Positions 54,898 to 64,000 of a stretch of DNA of 64,000 nt are shown here, piece by piece; position 1 is the first letter of the stretch, and every line of letters starts with the position of its first letter. Where the stretch lies: NCBI GenBank assembly GCA_963710645.1, contig CAVQBD010000009.1:434001-498000 (forward strand). Direction: 5' to 3'. A program made the position numbers and the translations under genes. Source of the DNA: FEB-10 sp963710645 (GTDB lineage Bacteria > Acidobacteriota > Thermoanaerobaculia > Thermoanaerobaculales > Sulfomarinibacteraceae). The notes beneath the pieces were generated by a model. That model was not told the origin of the DNA, ran no database searches, and worked only from the letters and a program-made list of their open reading frames with translations.

Positions 54898-56790
54898 TCA
54901 GAAGTCCTTTCGGAGCAACTCCACGCTCCGCTGCGGGTCGAGCAGCAACATGGCTGTGTCACCGTCCCGCGGTGTCGCACCCTCGGTCATCAGGTCGATC
55001 ACCTGGGTGGGTGTGAGGTCAGGGTTCAGGGCAAAGAGCTTGGCCGCCAGGTTGAGGGCGTTGGGCGATGCCATGGAAGTCCCTGACGCGGCCATCCGGC
55101 CGCCGCCGGGCACGAAGCTCTCCACCTCGAAGCCGTTGGCGTAGATCACCACGTTGCTGCCACCCGAGGTGAAGCTGGTGGGATCCCCAGCCTGGTCCAC
55201 CGCGGCCACCACCATCAGATTCGGGAGATCGAAATTCGACGGAATGACCTCGTCGAACTCCACGTCATTGTCGTCGTTGCCGGCCGCAGTGATAAACAGA
55301 ATCTCCGGCGCCGACGCCAACGCGTCATGGAGGCTGCTCTTGAGGATGCCGAAGATCTCGCGGGTCTTGGCCGCTCGCTCTTCAGGATCGGTAACGCCGT
55401 TGGCCTCGAGCACGCCCTCCACCTCCTTGAGGGTCCAGCCCCAGCTCATGTTGACGGTTCTCACGCCCGCATTCTTGAAGTAATCCACCGCGTCCTGGTG
55501 GGACTTGGCGTACTCCTCGGCGATCTCGGTTGTGAGCAAACGCCGGGGCGTGTGGTAGTCGAAGCTGTAGCGCGAGATCAACAACTCGGCGTAGGGATTG
55601 CCTTCGATCGCGATCCCCGCCACGTGGGTGCCGTGCATGTAGAGCGATGCGAAGGACATGGACTCGATAAAGGCCTTGACCTCTTCGGGCTGGAGGACGG
55701 AGAGGTACTTCTTGAGCTCGGTGGCCTCCGGGCTGTCGATAGAGGCGCCAAGATCCATGAATCCCTTCATGTAGGCCATGGCGTCGTCCACCTTGCCCTC
55801 CATGTCGCCCTCGGGGTGGAGCAACTCAGGCGTCCGGCGTCCATACACGTCGAACGCGATGCCGTGCACGTCGTCCACGTAGCCATTGCCGTCGGTGTCG
55901 GTCCCGTCCAGGCGCTCATTCGGGTTGGTCCACAGTGATTTTTCAAAAATCGACGCATCCACGCCCGAGTCCCAGATACCGATCACCACCGGCTGGGCAC
56001 CGCTGGTCTTGTCCAGGGTCACCGCGCGGGCCGCCCAAATGTCGGGCTTGACGACCCGGTTGGCATCGATCAGCTGCTGATAGACCGCCGCAACCTCGTC
56101 CTTGACGGGCAGAAAGGCAGCCATGGTGTACCGCATGCTCACGAGACTCCGGGCCGCATCCTCGGTCAGCTCGCCGGTCTTGGCCACCACCGGATCGAGT
56201 TGACTCTGCACCGAGCCCAGAATCAGATTTTCGCTGGCATACTCGGCGTACCCCTTGGCTCCTTCGATCTCATCCTGAACCACTTCCCAGGGCATGGCTT
56301 CGACCATCTCGGTGAGGTGGCTGGAAAATGCGGATCTGAAGGCTTCAGGGTCATCGACCGGGTCCACCTCGTCGCGGGCCGTCACCCACGCCCTCATGGT
56401 GATTCCCGCCATCAGCCGATTCGCCTCCTTGTCCTCCAGGGCGATGCTTTTGTCGAGCCAGGCCAGGGCCGCCTCGTACTCGCCTTCGAGGAAATCGACG
56501 CGGCGCATGGTGCCGTAGATCGACTGCAGGGTCGTCTCGTCTTGGATGTCGTAGTCGTCGAGAAGTCGCTCCTGCTCGGCCCTCACCTTGGCGGCGAATT
56601 CCCTGAAGTTTTCCGACATGAGCAGTTCGGAGGCCGATCCGTCGATGGGATAAACCACCCGCGGCAGATCGTCCAGTGACTCGACCTTGATCTTGGTGAC
56701 GGTGGTGTCTTCCTTGCTCCCGCCACAGGCTGAGAGCCCGACGACGAGCAGCGCACAGACACAATACAAAAGGGCATTCTTCATCAGCAT
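54898..56790 (-). CDS. S8 (subtilisin) family lipoprotein peptidase
   Basis: A 630-residue lipoprotein protease. ATG 56790 follows AAGGAAGGA; the lipobox is VVGLSACGG, so Cys is lipidated and the enzyme is membrane attached in the periplasm or outer membrane. Residues about 25-260 form a helical, TPR-like region (EYEAALAWLDKSIALEDKEA). The catalytic triad is Asp in VVIGIWDSGVD, His in MHGTHVAGIA and Ser in SGTSMASPNA, with oxyanion Asn in TAAGNDDND. An inserted segment of about 110 residues separates Asp and His. Convergent with nothing and followed by a terminator. Confidence 0.93.
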   Translation of the reverse strand: MLMKNALLYCVCALLVVGLSACGGSKEDTTVTKIKVESLDDLPRVVYPIDGSASELLMSENFREFAAKVRAEQERLLDDYDIQDETTLQSIYGTMRRVDFLEGEYEAALAWLDKSIALEDKEANRLMAGITMRAWVTARDEVDPVDDPEAFRSAFSSHLTEMVEAMPWEVVQDEIEGAKGYAEYASENLILGSVQSQLDPVVAKTGELTEDAARSLVSMRYTMAAFLPVKDEVAAVYQQLIDANRVVKPDIWAARAVTLDKTSGAQPVVIGIWDSGVDASIFEKSLWTNPNERLDGTDTDGNGYVDDVHGIAFDVYGRRTPELLHPEGDMEGKVDDAMAYMKGFMDLGASIDSPEATELKKYLSVLQPEEVKAFIESMSFASLYMHGTHVAGIAIEGNPYAELLISRYSFDYHTPRRLLTTEIAEEYAKSHQDAVDYFKNAGVRTVNMSWGWTLKEVEGVLEANGVTDPEERAAKTREIFGILKSSLHDALASAPEILFITAAGNDDNDVEFDEVIPSNFDLPNLMVVAAVDQAGDPTSFTSGGSNVVIYANGFEVESFVPGGGRMAASGTSMASPNALNLAAKLFALNPDLTPTQVIDLMTEGATPRDGDTAMLLLDPQRSVELLRKDF

Positions 56791-56957
56791 CGTCCATCCT
56801 TCCTTTGAATCGAGCACCGGCCGGCAGACGCCCGACCGCGCTCACAACGTCAATACGGTATACGATCCGGCTTGGTTCTGGTAAACAAACTGGCGGTTCC
56901 CGCGGCCCGCGGTGAGGGTGTTATTCTAGCGGCCGGACAGGGGGCGTAATCGAGGCG

Positions 56958-58778
56958 ATGATGGCACGCAAGAAGGTCACTTACGACGAGAAATCGATCC
57001 AGACGCTGGATGCCCTCGAGCACATCAGGCTGCGCACCGGCATGTACATCGGCCGCGTCGGCGACGGCTCGAACCCGGCCGACGGAATCTACGTGATGCT
57101 CAAGGAAGTCATCGACAACTCGGTGGACGAGTTCATCATGGGCAAGGGCCGCAAGATCGAGATCACCCGGTACGGATCCGAAATTTCGGTTCGCGACCAC
57201 GGCCGCGGCATTCCCCTTGGGAAAGTCGTCGAATGCGTGTCGCAGATCAACACCGGCGGCAAGTACAACGATGATGTCTTCCAATTCTCGGTGGGACTCA
57301 ACGGCATCGGGAACAAGGCCGTCAACGCCCTGTCCTCCGAGTTCGAGGTCATCAGCTACCGTGAGGGCAAGTTCAAACGCGCCGTATTCTGTCGCGGCAA
57401 GAAGACCGCCGAAGAAAAGGGATCAGACCCGAAGGCCACAGACGGCACCCTGATCCGGTTCATCCCCGACACCGAGATCTTCCGTGACTACGACTGGCGC
57501 GAGGAGTACATCGAGGACCGGCTGAGGTACTACGCCTTTCTCAACAGCGGGCTGTCGCTTCATTACAACGGACAGAAGTTCAACAGCCGATCCGGGCTCG
57601 CCGACCTTCTGGAGCACGAAATCGGTTCGGAGCCCAGCGTCTACGACGCCGTTCACCACGCCGAGGAGCGGCTCGAGTTCGCCTTCACCCACACCCATAC
57701 CTATGGCGAGACCTACTTCAGCTTCGTCAACGGCCAGTACACCAACGACGGCGGCACCCATCAGAGTGCATTTCGGGAAGGTATTCTCAAGGGAGTCAAC
57801 GAGTTCGCCAAGAACGGATTCACAGGCGAGGACGTTCGCGACGGCCTCATCGGAGCGGTGGCCATCAAGGTCCAGGACCCCGTGTTCGAATCCCAGACCA
57901 AGAACAAGCTCGGATCCACCGAGGTGCGATCGTGGATCGTCAACGCCGTCCGCGAACAGGTCGTGCTGTGGCTCCACAAAAACCCCCAGGCCGCCGAGAG
58001 GTTGATCGCCAAAATCAAAAACAACGAACGGGTCCGTAAGGAGTTGTCGTCCATCAAGAAGGAAGCGCGCGAACGCGCCAAGAAGGTGGCCATCCGCATC
58101 CCGAAACTCATCGACTGCAAGGTCCATTACGACGACCCCAAGGCAAAAAGGCGAGACGAAACCACGATCTTCCTCACCGAGGGCGATTCGGCCGGCGGCG
58201 CCATGATCCAGGCCCGCGACGTCCAGACCCAGGCCATCTACTCGCTCAAGGGCAAACCGCTCAACACCCACGGCCTCGGTCGCGAGGCAATCTATAAGAA
58301 CGAGGAGCTCTACAACATCATGCGCGCCCTCGGCATCGAGGACAGCCTCGACGGGCTGCGCTACAACCGGGTCGTGATCGCCACCGACGCCGACGTCGAC
58401 GGGATGCACATCAGGAACCTGCTGTTGACCTACTTCCTGCGGTATTTCGAGGAACTGGTGACAAAACACCACATCTTCATCCTCGAGACACCGCTTTTCA
58501 GGGTGCGCAATAAAAAGGAAACGGTCTACTGCTATTCGGAGACCGAGCGCGATGCCGCATCCGAACGCCTCAAGGGATCGGAGGTCACCAGGTTCAAGGG
58601 ACTTGGGGAAATCGGCCCTCAGGAGTTCAAGCAGTTCATCTCCACCGATGACCGACTGGTTCCGGTGACCGTGGGGTCCATGGGCGACGTCAAACAGGCC
58701 CTGGACTTCTACATGGGTAAAAACACACCGGCGCGACGTGATTTCATCATCGAAAACCTCATCTCGGATATCGCATGA
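56958..58778 (+). CDS. parE: DNA topoisomerase IV subunit B (GyrB/ParE-type ATPase)
   Basis: A 606-residue type IIA topoisomerase ATPase subunit. GHKL motifs EVIDNSVDEFIMG and DHGRGIPLG, transducer QTKNKLGS, TOPRIM EGDSAGG and DADVDGMHIR, and the C-terminal RFKGLGEIGPQEFK are visible. Length without the GyrB-type insert fits ParE-like proteins. Two adjacent ATG codons (56958, 56961) are possible starts. The partner subunit follows after 154 nt of heptamer-array DNA. Confidence 0.93.
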   Translation: MMARKKVTYDEKSIQTLDALEHIRLRTGMYIGRVGDGSNPADGIYVMLKEVIDNSVDEFIMGKGRKIEITRYGSEISVRDHGRGIPLGKVVECVSQINTGGKYNDDVFQFSVGLNGIGNKAVNALSSEFEVISYREGKFKRAVFCRGKKTAEEKGSDPKATDGTLIRFIPDTEIFRDYDWREEYIEDRLRYYAFLNSGLSLHYNGQKFNSRSGLADLLEHEIGSEPSVYDAVHHAEERLEFAFTHTHTYGETYFSFVNGQYTNDGGTHQSAFREGILKGVNEFAKNGFTGEDVRDGLIGAVAIKVQDPVFESQTKNKLGSTEVRSWIVNAVREQVVLWLHKNPQAAERLIAKIKNNERVRKELSSIKKEARERAKKVAIRIPKLIDCKVHYDDPKAKRRDETTIFLTEGDSAGGAMIQARDVQTQAIYSLKGKPLNTHGLGREAIYKNEELYNIMRALGIEDSLDGLRYNRVVIATDADVDGMHIRNLLLTYFLRYFEELVTKHHIFILETPLFRVRNKKETVYCYSETERDAASERLKGSEVTRFKGLGEIGPQEFKQFISTDDRLVPVTVGSMGDVKQALDFYMGKNTPARRDFIIENLISDIA

Positions 58779-58786
58779 GGACCGGC

Positions 58787-58814
58787 CTCGGGACTCGGGG
58801 ATCGGGACTCGGAT
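58787..58814. repeat. Heptamer array (CTCGGGA)
   Basis: CTCGGGA, CTCGGGG, ATCGGGA, CTCGGAT; 8 nt after the parE stop. Confidence 0.88.
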
Positions 58815-58854
58815 TCTCTCGGCGCCATGGAATGTGTACTGACCCCAATCTCAT

Positions 58855-58903
58855 CCGAGTCCCAAGCCTCATTTCCCGAGTCCCGGGTCCCGAGTCCCGA
58901 GCA
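58855..58903. repeat. Heptamer array with unlike units in register (CCGAGTC, TCATTTC)
   Basis: CCGAGTC, CCAAGCC, TCATTTC, CCGAGTC, CCGGGTC, CCGAGTC, CCGAGCA. Roughly complementary to the 58787 array, so the parE-parC leader could pair. Confidence 0.88.
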
Positions 58904-58932
58904 ATATTCCACCAAGCGAGAGCACACAACAC

Positions 58933-60921
58933 ATGACCCGCCTCAAGCCCCTCATGGGCGACAACTTCCTCCAGTACGCCAGCTACGTGATCGTGGACCG
59001 GGCGATCCCCGACCTGCGCGATGGTCTCAAGCCTGTGCAGCGCCGAATACTGGCCACCCTGTCACGAATGGATGACGGCAAGTTCCACAAGGTCGCCAAC
59101 GTCATCGGCGACACCATGAAGCTCCATCCCCACGGTGACGCGTCCATAGGCGACGCGCTGGTGGTGCTGGCCAACAAGGAGTACCTCATCGAGCGGCAGG
59201 GGAACTTCGGCAACGTGGTGACCGGCCACCCGGCAGCTGCCGCCCGTTACATCGAATGCCGGCTCACCGAGTTGGCCAAGGAAACCATGTTTCGCAGGGC
59301 GCTCACCGAGTACCGCCCGAGCTATGACGGCCGAAACTCGGAGCCGGTGGTGCTGCCGGCAAAGCTGCCCATCGTGTTGTTGCTCGGTGCCGAGGGGATC
59401 GCGGTGGGCATGTCGACCAAGATCCTCCCCCACAACTTCTCCGAGCTGCTTTCCGCCCAGATCAATATCCTCAACAACCAGCCCCTGGAGCTGTTCCCCG
59501 ACTTTCCCACCGGAGGTTTGGTGGACGTCAGCGAGTACGACGACGGGCTCGGAAAGGTCAAGGTGCGGGCACGGATCGAACGGAAGGACGACAAGACCGT
59601 TGTGATCCGAGAGATTCCCTTCGGCACCACCACCGAGAGCGTCATCGCGTCCATCGAATCGGCGGCATTGAAGGGCAAGATCAAAATCGGCGCCATCAAC
59701 GACTTCACAACCGAACGAGTCGAGATCGAGGTCGACCTGCCGCGCGGCGTCTACTCCGACGAGGTCATCCCGCAGCTCTACGCCCACACCGACTGCGAGG
59801 TCTCGATCTCCTGCAATCCGGTGATGATCAAGGATCGCAGACCGGTGGAGCTGGGCGTCAGCGAGACCCTGTGCTTTCTCACCGACCAACTGCGGGCCAC
59901 CGTCCGGGCCGAGCTCGAACTCGAGCTGCAGCAACTCGCCGACAAGAAACACTGGCTCGACCTTGAACGGATCTTCATCGAGAACCGGATCTACAAGAGG
60001 ATCGAGGAGGCAACCACCGAAGAGCAGGTTCATGAGGAGGTTCGGACCGGTCTCGAACCCCACATCGAGGGCTTGGACCGTGAGATCACCGACGAGGACC
60101 TCGAACGCCTGTTGGCAATTCCCATCCGCCGCATATCGCGGTTCGACATCGAGAAGAACCAGCGCGACATCAAGACCACGGTCAAGGCCATCAAACAGGT
60201 TCGCGCCAAGCTGCGCCGGCTCACCCCGACCACCATCGAGTACCTCGAATACCTGGTGGAGAAATATGGTGGGGCCTTCCCCAGACGGTCCGAGATCACC
60301 ACCTTCGAGGCAGTCGATGTGCGAGCGGTCTCGCGGCAGAACATCCGGGTCGCCTACGACCCCGCCACCGGGTTCTTTGGTCGGTCCGTCAAGGGAGACA
60401 AGTACCTGCTCAACGTCAGCGAGTACGACAAGCTTCTGCTCGTCTCGCGGGATGGTTCGTACCGGATCATCGGGCCGGAGGACAAGGTGCTGGTTCCGAA
60501 GGTCATCTACTGCAAGGTCTTCGACCCGGAGGCGGGTGCGGCCTTCACGGTCGTCTACCGCACCAAGGACAAAATCGTCTACGGCAAACGGGTCCATATC
60601 AAGGCATTTATCCGCGATCGTGAGTACGAGTTGATCAAGGACCGCGAGGGCCGCATCGATCTACTGATCGAGGGTGACTCCGAGGATACGGTCCAGATGG
60701 ACTTTGTACCGCACAAGCGGCAACGGGTCCACGAGGCCAGCTTCGACCTGTCTCAACTCGAAGTCACCGGGGTTGGGGCTCGGGGTCGACGGCTCGCCCC
60801 CAAAGCTGTCGCCAAGTTGAAGAAGGTCAGGGGAGACACGGCTGAGATCGATGAGCCTCCGACCCCCCGACCCGAGACCGAGGTCGAGGCGGAGAATCAG
60901 CCCACGCTCTTCGATGAATAG
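58933..60921 (+). CDS. parC: DNA topoisomerase IV subunit A (GyrA/ParC-type)
   Basis: A 662-residue DNA-cleaving subunit. IPDLRDGLKPVQRRIL opens the winged-helix domain, and AAAARYIECRLTELA has the active-site Tyr after Arg; LLLGAEGIAVGMSTKILPHN and the coiled-coil tower follow. The C-terminal beta-pinwheel is short (about 150 residues) and lacks a clear GyrA box, favouring topoisomerase IV over gyrase. Works with the subunit at 56958. Confidence 0.93.
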   Translation: MTRLKPLMGDNFLQYASYVIVDRAIPDLRDGLKPVQRRILATLSRMDDGKFHKVANVIGDTMKLHPHGDASIGDALVVLANKEYLIERQGNFGNVVTGHPAAAARYIECRLTELAKETMFRRALTEYRPSYDGRNSEPVVLPAKLPIVLLLGAEGIAVGMSTKILPHNFSELLSAQINILNNQPLELFPDFPTGGLVDVSEYDDGLGKVKVRARIERKDDKTVVIREIPFGTTTESVIASIESAALKGKIKIGAINDFTTERVEIEVDLPRGVYSDEVIPQLYAHTDCEVSISCNPVMIKDRRPVELGVSETLCFLTDQLRATVRAELELELQQLADKKHWLDLERIFIENRIYKRIEEATTEEQVHEEVRTGLEPHIEGLDREITDEDLERLLAIPIRRISRFDIEKNQRDIKTTVKAIKQVRAKLRRLTPTTIEYLEYLVEKYGGAFPRRSEITTFEAVDVRAVSRQNIRVAYDPATGFFGRSVKGDKYLLNVSEYDKLLLVSRDGSYRIIGPEDKVLVPKVIYCKVFDPEAGAAFTVVYRTKDKIVYGKRVHIKAFIRDREYELIKDREGRIDLLIEGDSEDTVQMDFVPHKRQRVHEASFDLSQLEVTGVGARGRRLAPKAVAKLKKVRGDTAEIDEPPTPRPETEVEAENQPTLFDE

Positions 60922-60960
60922 GGGCTAGGGGCTCGTCCCCCCGCCCGCTCAATTCGTTAC

Positions 60961-60995
60961 GCGTTCAACGTTTGACGTTCAACGTTTAACTTCCC
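60961..60995. repeat. Heptamer array (ACGTTTR type)
   Basis: GCGTTCA, ACGTTTG, ACGTTCA, ACGTTTA, ACTTCCC. Confidence 0.85.
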
Positions 60996-61049
60996 TTTTC
61001 AAGGTCGCCGACTCGAGGAGCGCGAAACACATTTGTCCAGTCCGTTTCA

Positions 61050-61091
61050 CGAATCCCGAGCCCCGAGATCCGAGTCCCGAATCCCGAGTCC
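61050..61091. repeat. Heptamer array (CGAGTCC type)
   Basis: CGAATCC, CGAGCCC, CGAGATC, CGAGTCC, CGAATCC, CGAGTCC: six units, 62 nt upstream of the GYD gene. Confidence 0.9.
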
Positions 61092-61153
61092 CGGGGTGAC
61101 CCCCGACGCCGGAAGCGCTACATTAGGCGAAAGACCAATCAAGGAGGTGCGCG

Positions 61154-61450
61154 ATGCCGACCTTTGTCCTGATGACCCGTCTCGCTCCGGAGGCCGTCCA
61201 CGATGTTGAGGTTCGGCGTGCCATGGGCCGCGCCTGGTTGAAAAAGGTCAAGGGTGCATGTCCCGAGGTCCGGTGGATCTCGCACTACGCGATCCTCGGC
61301 GCCTACGACTTCATGGACATCTACGACGCCCCGGATGTGGAAACCGCCCACAAGGTCTCGCTGATCTCCCGGGCAGAGGGAGCAGTCAGCGCAGAGAGCT
61401 GGCAGGCACTGCCCTACGACGAGTTCATCCACCTCCTCGAGGGGATCTGA
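61154..61450 (+). CDS. GYD-domain small protein
   Basis: A 98-residue dimeric ferredoxin-like-fold protein. The GYD-type signature is read as HYAILGAYDFMDIYDAPDVETAHKVS. Such proteins are common in environmental bacteria and have no established reaction. RBS AAGGAGG lies 6-7 nt upstream of ATG 61154. Convergent with the M1-like peptidase, 21 nt apart. Confidence 0.9.
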   Translation: MPTFVLMTRLAPEAVHDVEVRRAMGRAWLKKVKGACPEVRWISHYAILGAYDFMDIYDAPDVETAHKVSLISRAEGAVSAESWQALPYDEFIHLLEGI

Positions 61451-61471
61451 CGGACTCTGGAGGCGGGTCGC

Positions 61472-64000
61472 TCAGGGGCATTCGAGGGGCCCGAGATCGA
61501 CCCCGAGTTCCAGCGCTCGCCGACAGGCGCGCGGATAGTCCTTGGACCGATCAGTGAGGTGGGACGCCACCGCAAAAAGGGCCCAGGCTTCGGCTGACTC
61601 CGACGTGCGGCGCCCACTCAGTCCCCTGCGCAGCCTGCGATAGGCCTCGTCGGGCTCTCCCGACAGCAGGGACAACCGAGCCAGGAGGGGAAGCAGCTGA
61701 CGATCAAAACGCCACCGATCCTGTCGTGCCATCGTATTTTCGGCCATCGCCAGCTGCTCGGATGCTTCTCCGAGGCGATCGCCGTCGAGAAAGAGCCTCC
61801 CCAAAACCAGGTGGAGCGCGATGTCCACCGCGCGTGACGCCCGTTGGGTATCGACCTCGAACCCGAGCCACTGCTCGTCGGCGTCGAAGACCGGCTTGGA
61901 GAAGGCCGCCACCAGCACCTCCTCCGCCTGCCCGGTCTCGCCCGCCGCCAGCAGGTCCATTCCCCTCTGGAGGGCGGCACGTCGTGGCCAACGGTCAGCG
62001 GAGATGAACCAACCAAAGACCTCACCATAACGGTCGAGCCAGAAGATCTCCGGCTCCCGGTCCATCTCCAGACGGAACGGAGTCTTCTCACCTTCGAGCA
62101 GGATCCGGCCACTCAAGACTTCCTGGGGCCCATCACCGGACTGGCCGATTTCGTGATCGCCCCGGACACCGATCTGGAATGGCACCACCAACACCGAACC
62201 CGCCACATCGAGGCGGGCCGTTGTGGTACGCGAGACGTCGAGCCGCTCTGAAGAGCGCTCGACGACCGCGAAAGTCGTCCGGAAGGAGGGTTGTTGCTCG
62301 GCCTGTCCCTCCACCACCCAGCGTCCGCCGCCCAATTGATCGATCGTGTAGCCATAGGATATCTCGGGAATCCCGGTGCCGTGAACGTACTGCCGCTTGA
62401 ACCACTGGAGATCGACGCCTCCGAGGCGTTCCAGCATGGTCAGAAAATCGTCGGTAGTGATGACATGCCCAGCGGCCACCTCTACAACATTGCCGAGGAT
62501 CTCGACAAAGGCCTCCTCCTGATAAAGCCGAGCGAGCATGTCCAGGACGACGGCGCCCTTCTGATACACCACGGCTTGGTAGGCGTCGCTGCTGAGAGAC
62601 GAGTTGAGACGCGCGCCCATCACGACCGGCCCGAGGGACTCCACAGGTCGACCCTCCTCGGTCCGGCTTTCCAGCGCCGATTTCCAGCCGGTGGTCGGCC
62701 CCCGCCCCACTCGTCTTTCCCCCACCGCCCAAAGACGATTTCGTTCGTAAAGCAGGGCCGAAAAATTGGCCATGGCCTCCGAGATCCACTGATCCCGATA
62801 GCTCGACCAACCCACCTGGTTGCCCCACCATTGGTGGGCGAGCTCATGGGCAATCAACAGGCGGCGGTCCTCGAATCCCAACAACTCACCCCATATATCC
62901 CAATCCACGATGCCTGCCGTCGAAAGGGTGACAAACCCAAGCAGTCCTTGCGAGAACCCTCGGGGCGAGCTCACCACCACCAGATCCTCGAGCGGGTACG
63001 GCCCGTAGATGGCCTGAAAATAAGCGAGCGGCCCCCGGACCCTATCGAGCACCTCCTCGGCGAGGTCAGGCGATACATCCTGCCCGAGTCGGTCGATGGC
63101 AACTGTGATTTTGGTGTTCCCGAGTGCTCCGCTGACAACCTCGTAATCACCGATCTCGAAGCTGAAGCCGAGAGCACGCACATCAAGGGAACGATGCTGC
63201 CATCGCCGCCGACCGTCGACTCCCTCTTCCGCCACCGTCCCACTGCCAAAGAGCTGATATTTCTTCGGCCACCGAATTTCGAGCTCGTAGGTCGCGCGGT
63301 CGACTGCGCCGGCATGGGGATACCAGCCGAGCGGCCTTCTCTGGCTATAGGCGCCGGACGCCAGGCGATCGAAGGGTCGCCCGGAATACTCCACTTCGAC
63401 GGTCAACATATCCCCGGCAGCCGCTGGGCCGGCAAGCAACACCGTCAGCTCGTCCTGACTGCGGGTGAAAACCAACTCGACCCCGTTGCCATCCGTCACC
63501 CTGGCGGGGGTCAGATCACCGCCCATGTCCAGGGTCACGACTCGGAGACCCTCGATGAGCACATCCATCTGAATCCGGGCATTCGCCTCGAGCGCGAGCT
63601 GCTTGCCCTCAACAACTGCCGAAATCGCGTAGTGTCGTGACTCGACCCCGGGCGTTCCCGGAGTCGGGTCGCCCGCTGCGTTGAGCAGGCTGGCCGAAAT
63701 CCAGGTGTCCCAGATTCCCAGATCTTCGACATCACGGCCAATCAACTTGCCGCGCCGCTGCTCCCTCTCCAAGTGGCGCACCGCCTTCCGACGCTCGCGG
63801 TCGGTCATCTTCGGCTGCACGAACTGGCCCACGGTCAGCTGTTCCTCCGCCAACGGATCCATCACCCAGAGAAACCGGCCCAGTTGCTCGCCTTCGAAAG
63901 AGGCGCAGAAGAACCCGCGTCCCAGAGGATCGCCGACGCCATCGCGCAGCAGACGCGCGTCCACGTCGAGCAGGCGGCGCTCCGGACTCGAATGCCAACG
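61472..64000 (-). CDS. M1-like zinc metallopeptidase, 5' end cut by window edge
   Basis: The frame stays open to the window edge, so at least 842 residues are present and the start is outside. Zinc motif IAHELAHQWWGNQVGW, with the downstream Glu in WISEAMANFSALLYE, gives HExxH-x18-E of the gluzincins; the Tyr region YQKGAVVLDMLARLY follows. The GxMEN exopeptidase motif is missing, with QGLLGFVTLS in its place, so aminopeptidase activity is uncertain. About 170 C-terminal residues are helical, TPR-like (EEVLVAAFSKPVFDADEQW, EASEQLAMAENTM). Location cannot be judged without the N-terminus. Confidence 0.9.
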   Translation of the reverse strand, partial: RWHSSPERRLLDVDARLLRDGVGDPLGRGFFCASFEGEQLGRFLWVMDPLAEEQLTVGQFVQPKMTDRERRKAVRHLEREQRRGKLIGRDVEDLGIWDTWISASLLNAAGDPTPGTPGVESRHYAISAVVEGKQLALEANARIQMDVLIEGLRVVTLDMGGDLTPARVTDGNGVELVFTRSQDELTVLLAGPAAAGDMLTVEVEYSGRPFDRLASGAYSQRRPLGWYPHAGAVDRATYELEIRWPKKYQLFGSGTVAEEGVDGRRRWQHRSLDVRALGFSFEIGDYEVVSGALGNTKITVAIDRLGQDVSPDLAEEVLDRVRGPLAYFQAIYGPYPLEDLVVVSSPRGFSQGLLGFVTLSTAGIVDWDIWGELLGFEDRRLLIAHELAHQWWGNQVGWSSYRDQWISEAMANFSALLYERNRLWAVGERRVGRGPTTGWKSALESRTEEGRPVESLGPVVMGARLNSSLSSDAYQAVVYQKGAVVLDMLARLYQEEAFVEILGNVVEVAAGHVITTDDFLTMLERLGGVDLQWFKRQYVHGTGIPEISYGYTIDQLGGGRWVVEGQAEQQPSFRTTFAVVERSSERLDVSRTTTARLDVAGSVLVVPFQIGVRGDHEIGQSGDGPQEVLSGRILLEGEKTPFRLEMDREPEIFWLDRYGEVFGWFISADRWPRRAALQRGMDLLAAGETGQAEEVLVAAFSKPVFDADEQWLGFEVDTQRASRAVDIALHLVLGRLFLDGDRLGEASEQLAMAENTMARQDRWRFDRQLLPLLARLSLLSGEPDEAYRRLRRGLSGRRTSESAEAWALFAVASHLTDRSKDYPRACRRALELGVDLGPLECP

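Overview
The window is GC-rich DNA from a Gram-negative, probably environmental bacterium. Its outer-membrane proteins (MtrB/PioB, OmpW and FadL types), multihaem c-type cytochromes and general gene content suggest Acidobacteriota, perhaps a Thermoanaerobaculia-like lineage. That placement is inference from gene style, with no marker-gene test. About 43 protein genes can be supported. I see no rRNA, tRNA or CRISPR array. Both edges cut a gene: a GH13 glycosidase on the left and an M1-like peptidase on the right.

Layout. 1-3003: GH13 glycosidase and a membrane-anchored EEP-family hydrolase (minus). 3107-8297: an extracellular electron transfer locus, mtrC (decahaem, frameshifted) - mtrA/dmsE (decahaem) - mtrB (outer-membrane barrel), with its own promoter, a palindromic operator candidate and a terminator. 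8811-12772: MATE-like transporter, OmpW, aldo/keto reductase. 13428-16403: a nine-haem secreted cytochrome. 17311-25526: tricorn-like S41 protease, a FadL + SGNH hydrolase pair, and a secreted beta-propeller protein. 25638-29117: rhomboid-like membrane protein and Lon. 29746-36035: an Rrf2-sufB-C-D-S-U-T iron-sulfur assembly operon. 36316-44354: molybdopterin oxidoreductase, PQQ-type sugar dehydrogenase, RhaD-like aldolase, HAD phosphatase, and a coupled GDPD/NFACT-R/DDAH trio. 44691-47398: the complete EF-P beta-lysylation set epmB, efp, epmA. 47561-54008: NnrU, a MoCF-domain protein, an acyl-CoA ligase, a cell-surface protein with an LPxTA-like tail, and a DSD1-type PLP enzyme. 54898-64000: S8 lipoprotein protease, topoisomerase IV B and A subunits, a GYD protein and the M1-like peptidase.

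The most unusual content is intergenic. Nearly every non-overlapping gap carries short tandem arrays whose unit is almost always 7 bases although the unit sequence differs from gap to gap (TCTCATT, TTCGACT, CGGGACT, ACGTTGA, GAATTCA, AAGATCG, CCGGATG and others). Several arrays switch between unrelated heptamers without losing register. Beside them lie hairpin elements with conserved stems and flanks but different loops of about 30-35 nt, a second palindrome family bracketed by GTGCCTGGCATCC direct repeats, and a composite block of about 412 bp present twice.

On the protein side, three unrelated secreted proteins (nine-haem cytochrome, beta-propeller protein, PQQ dehydrogenase) end in the same roughly 220-residue domain, which itself looks like two homologous halves. 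It is a candidate undescribed C-terminal surface or sorting module.
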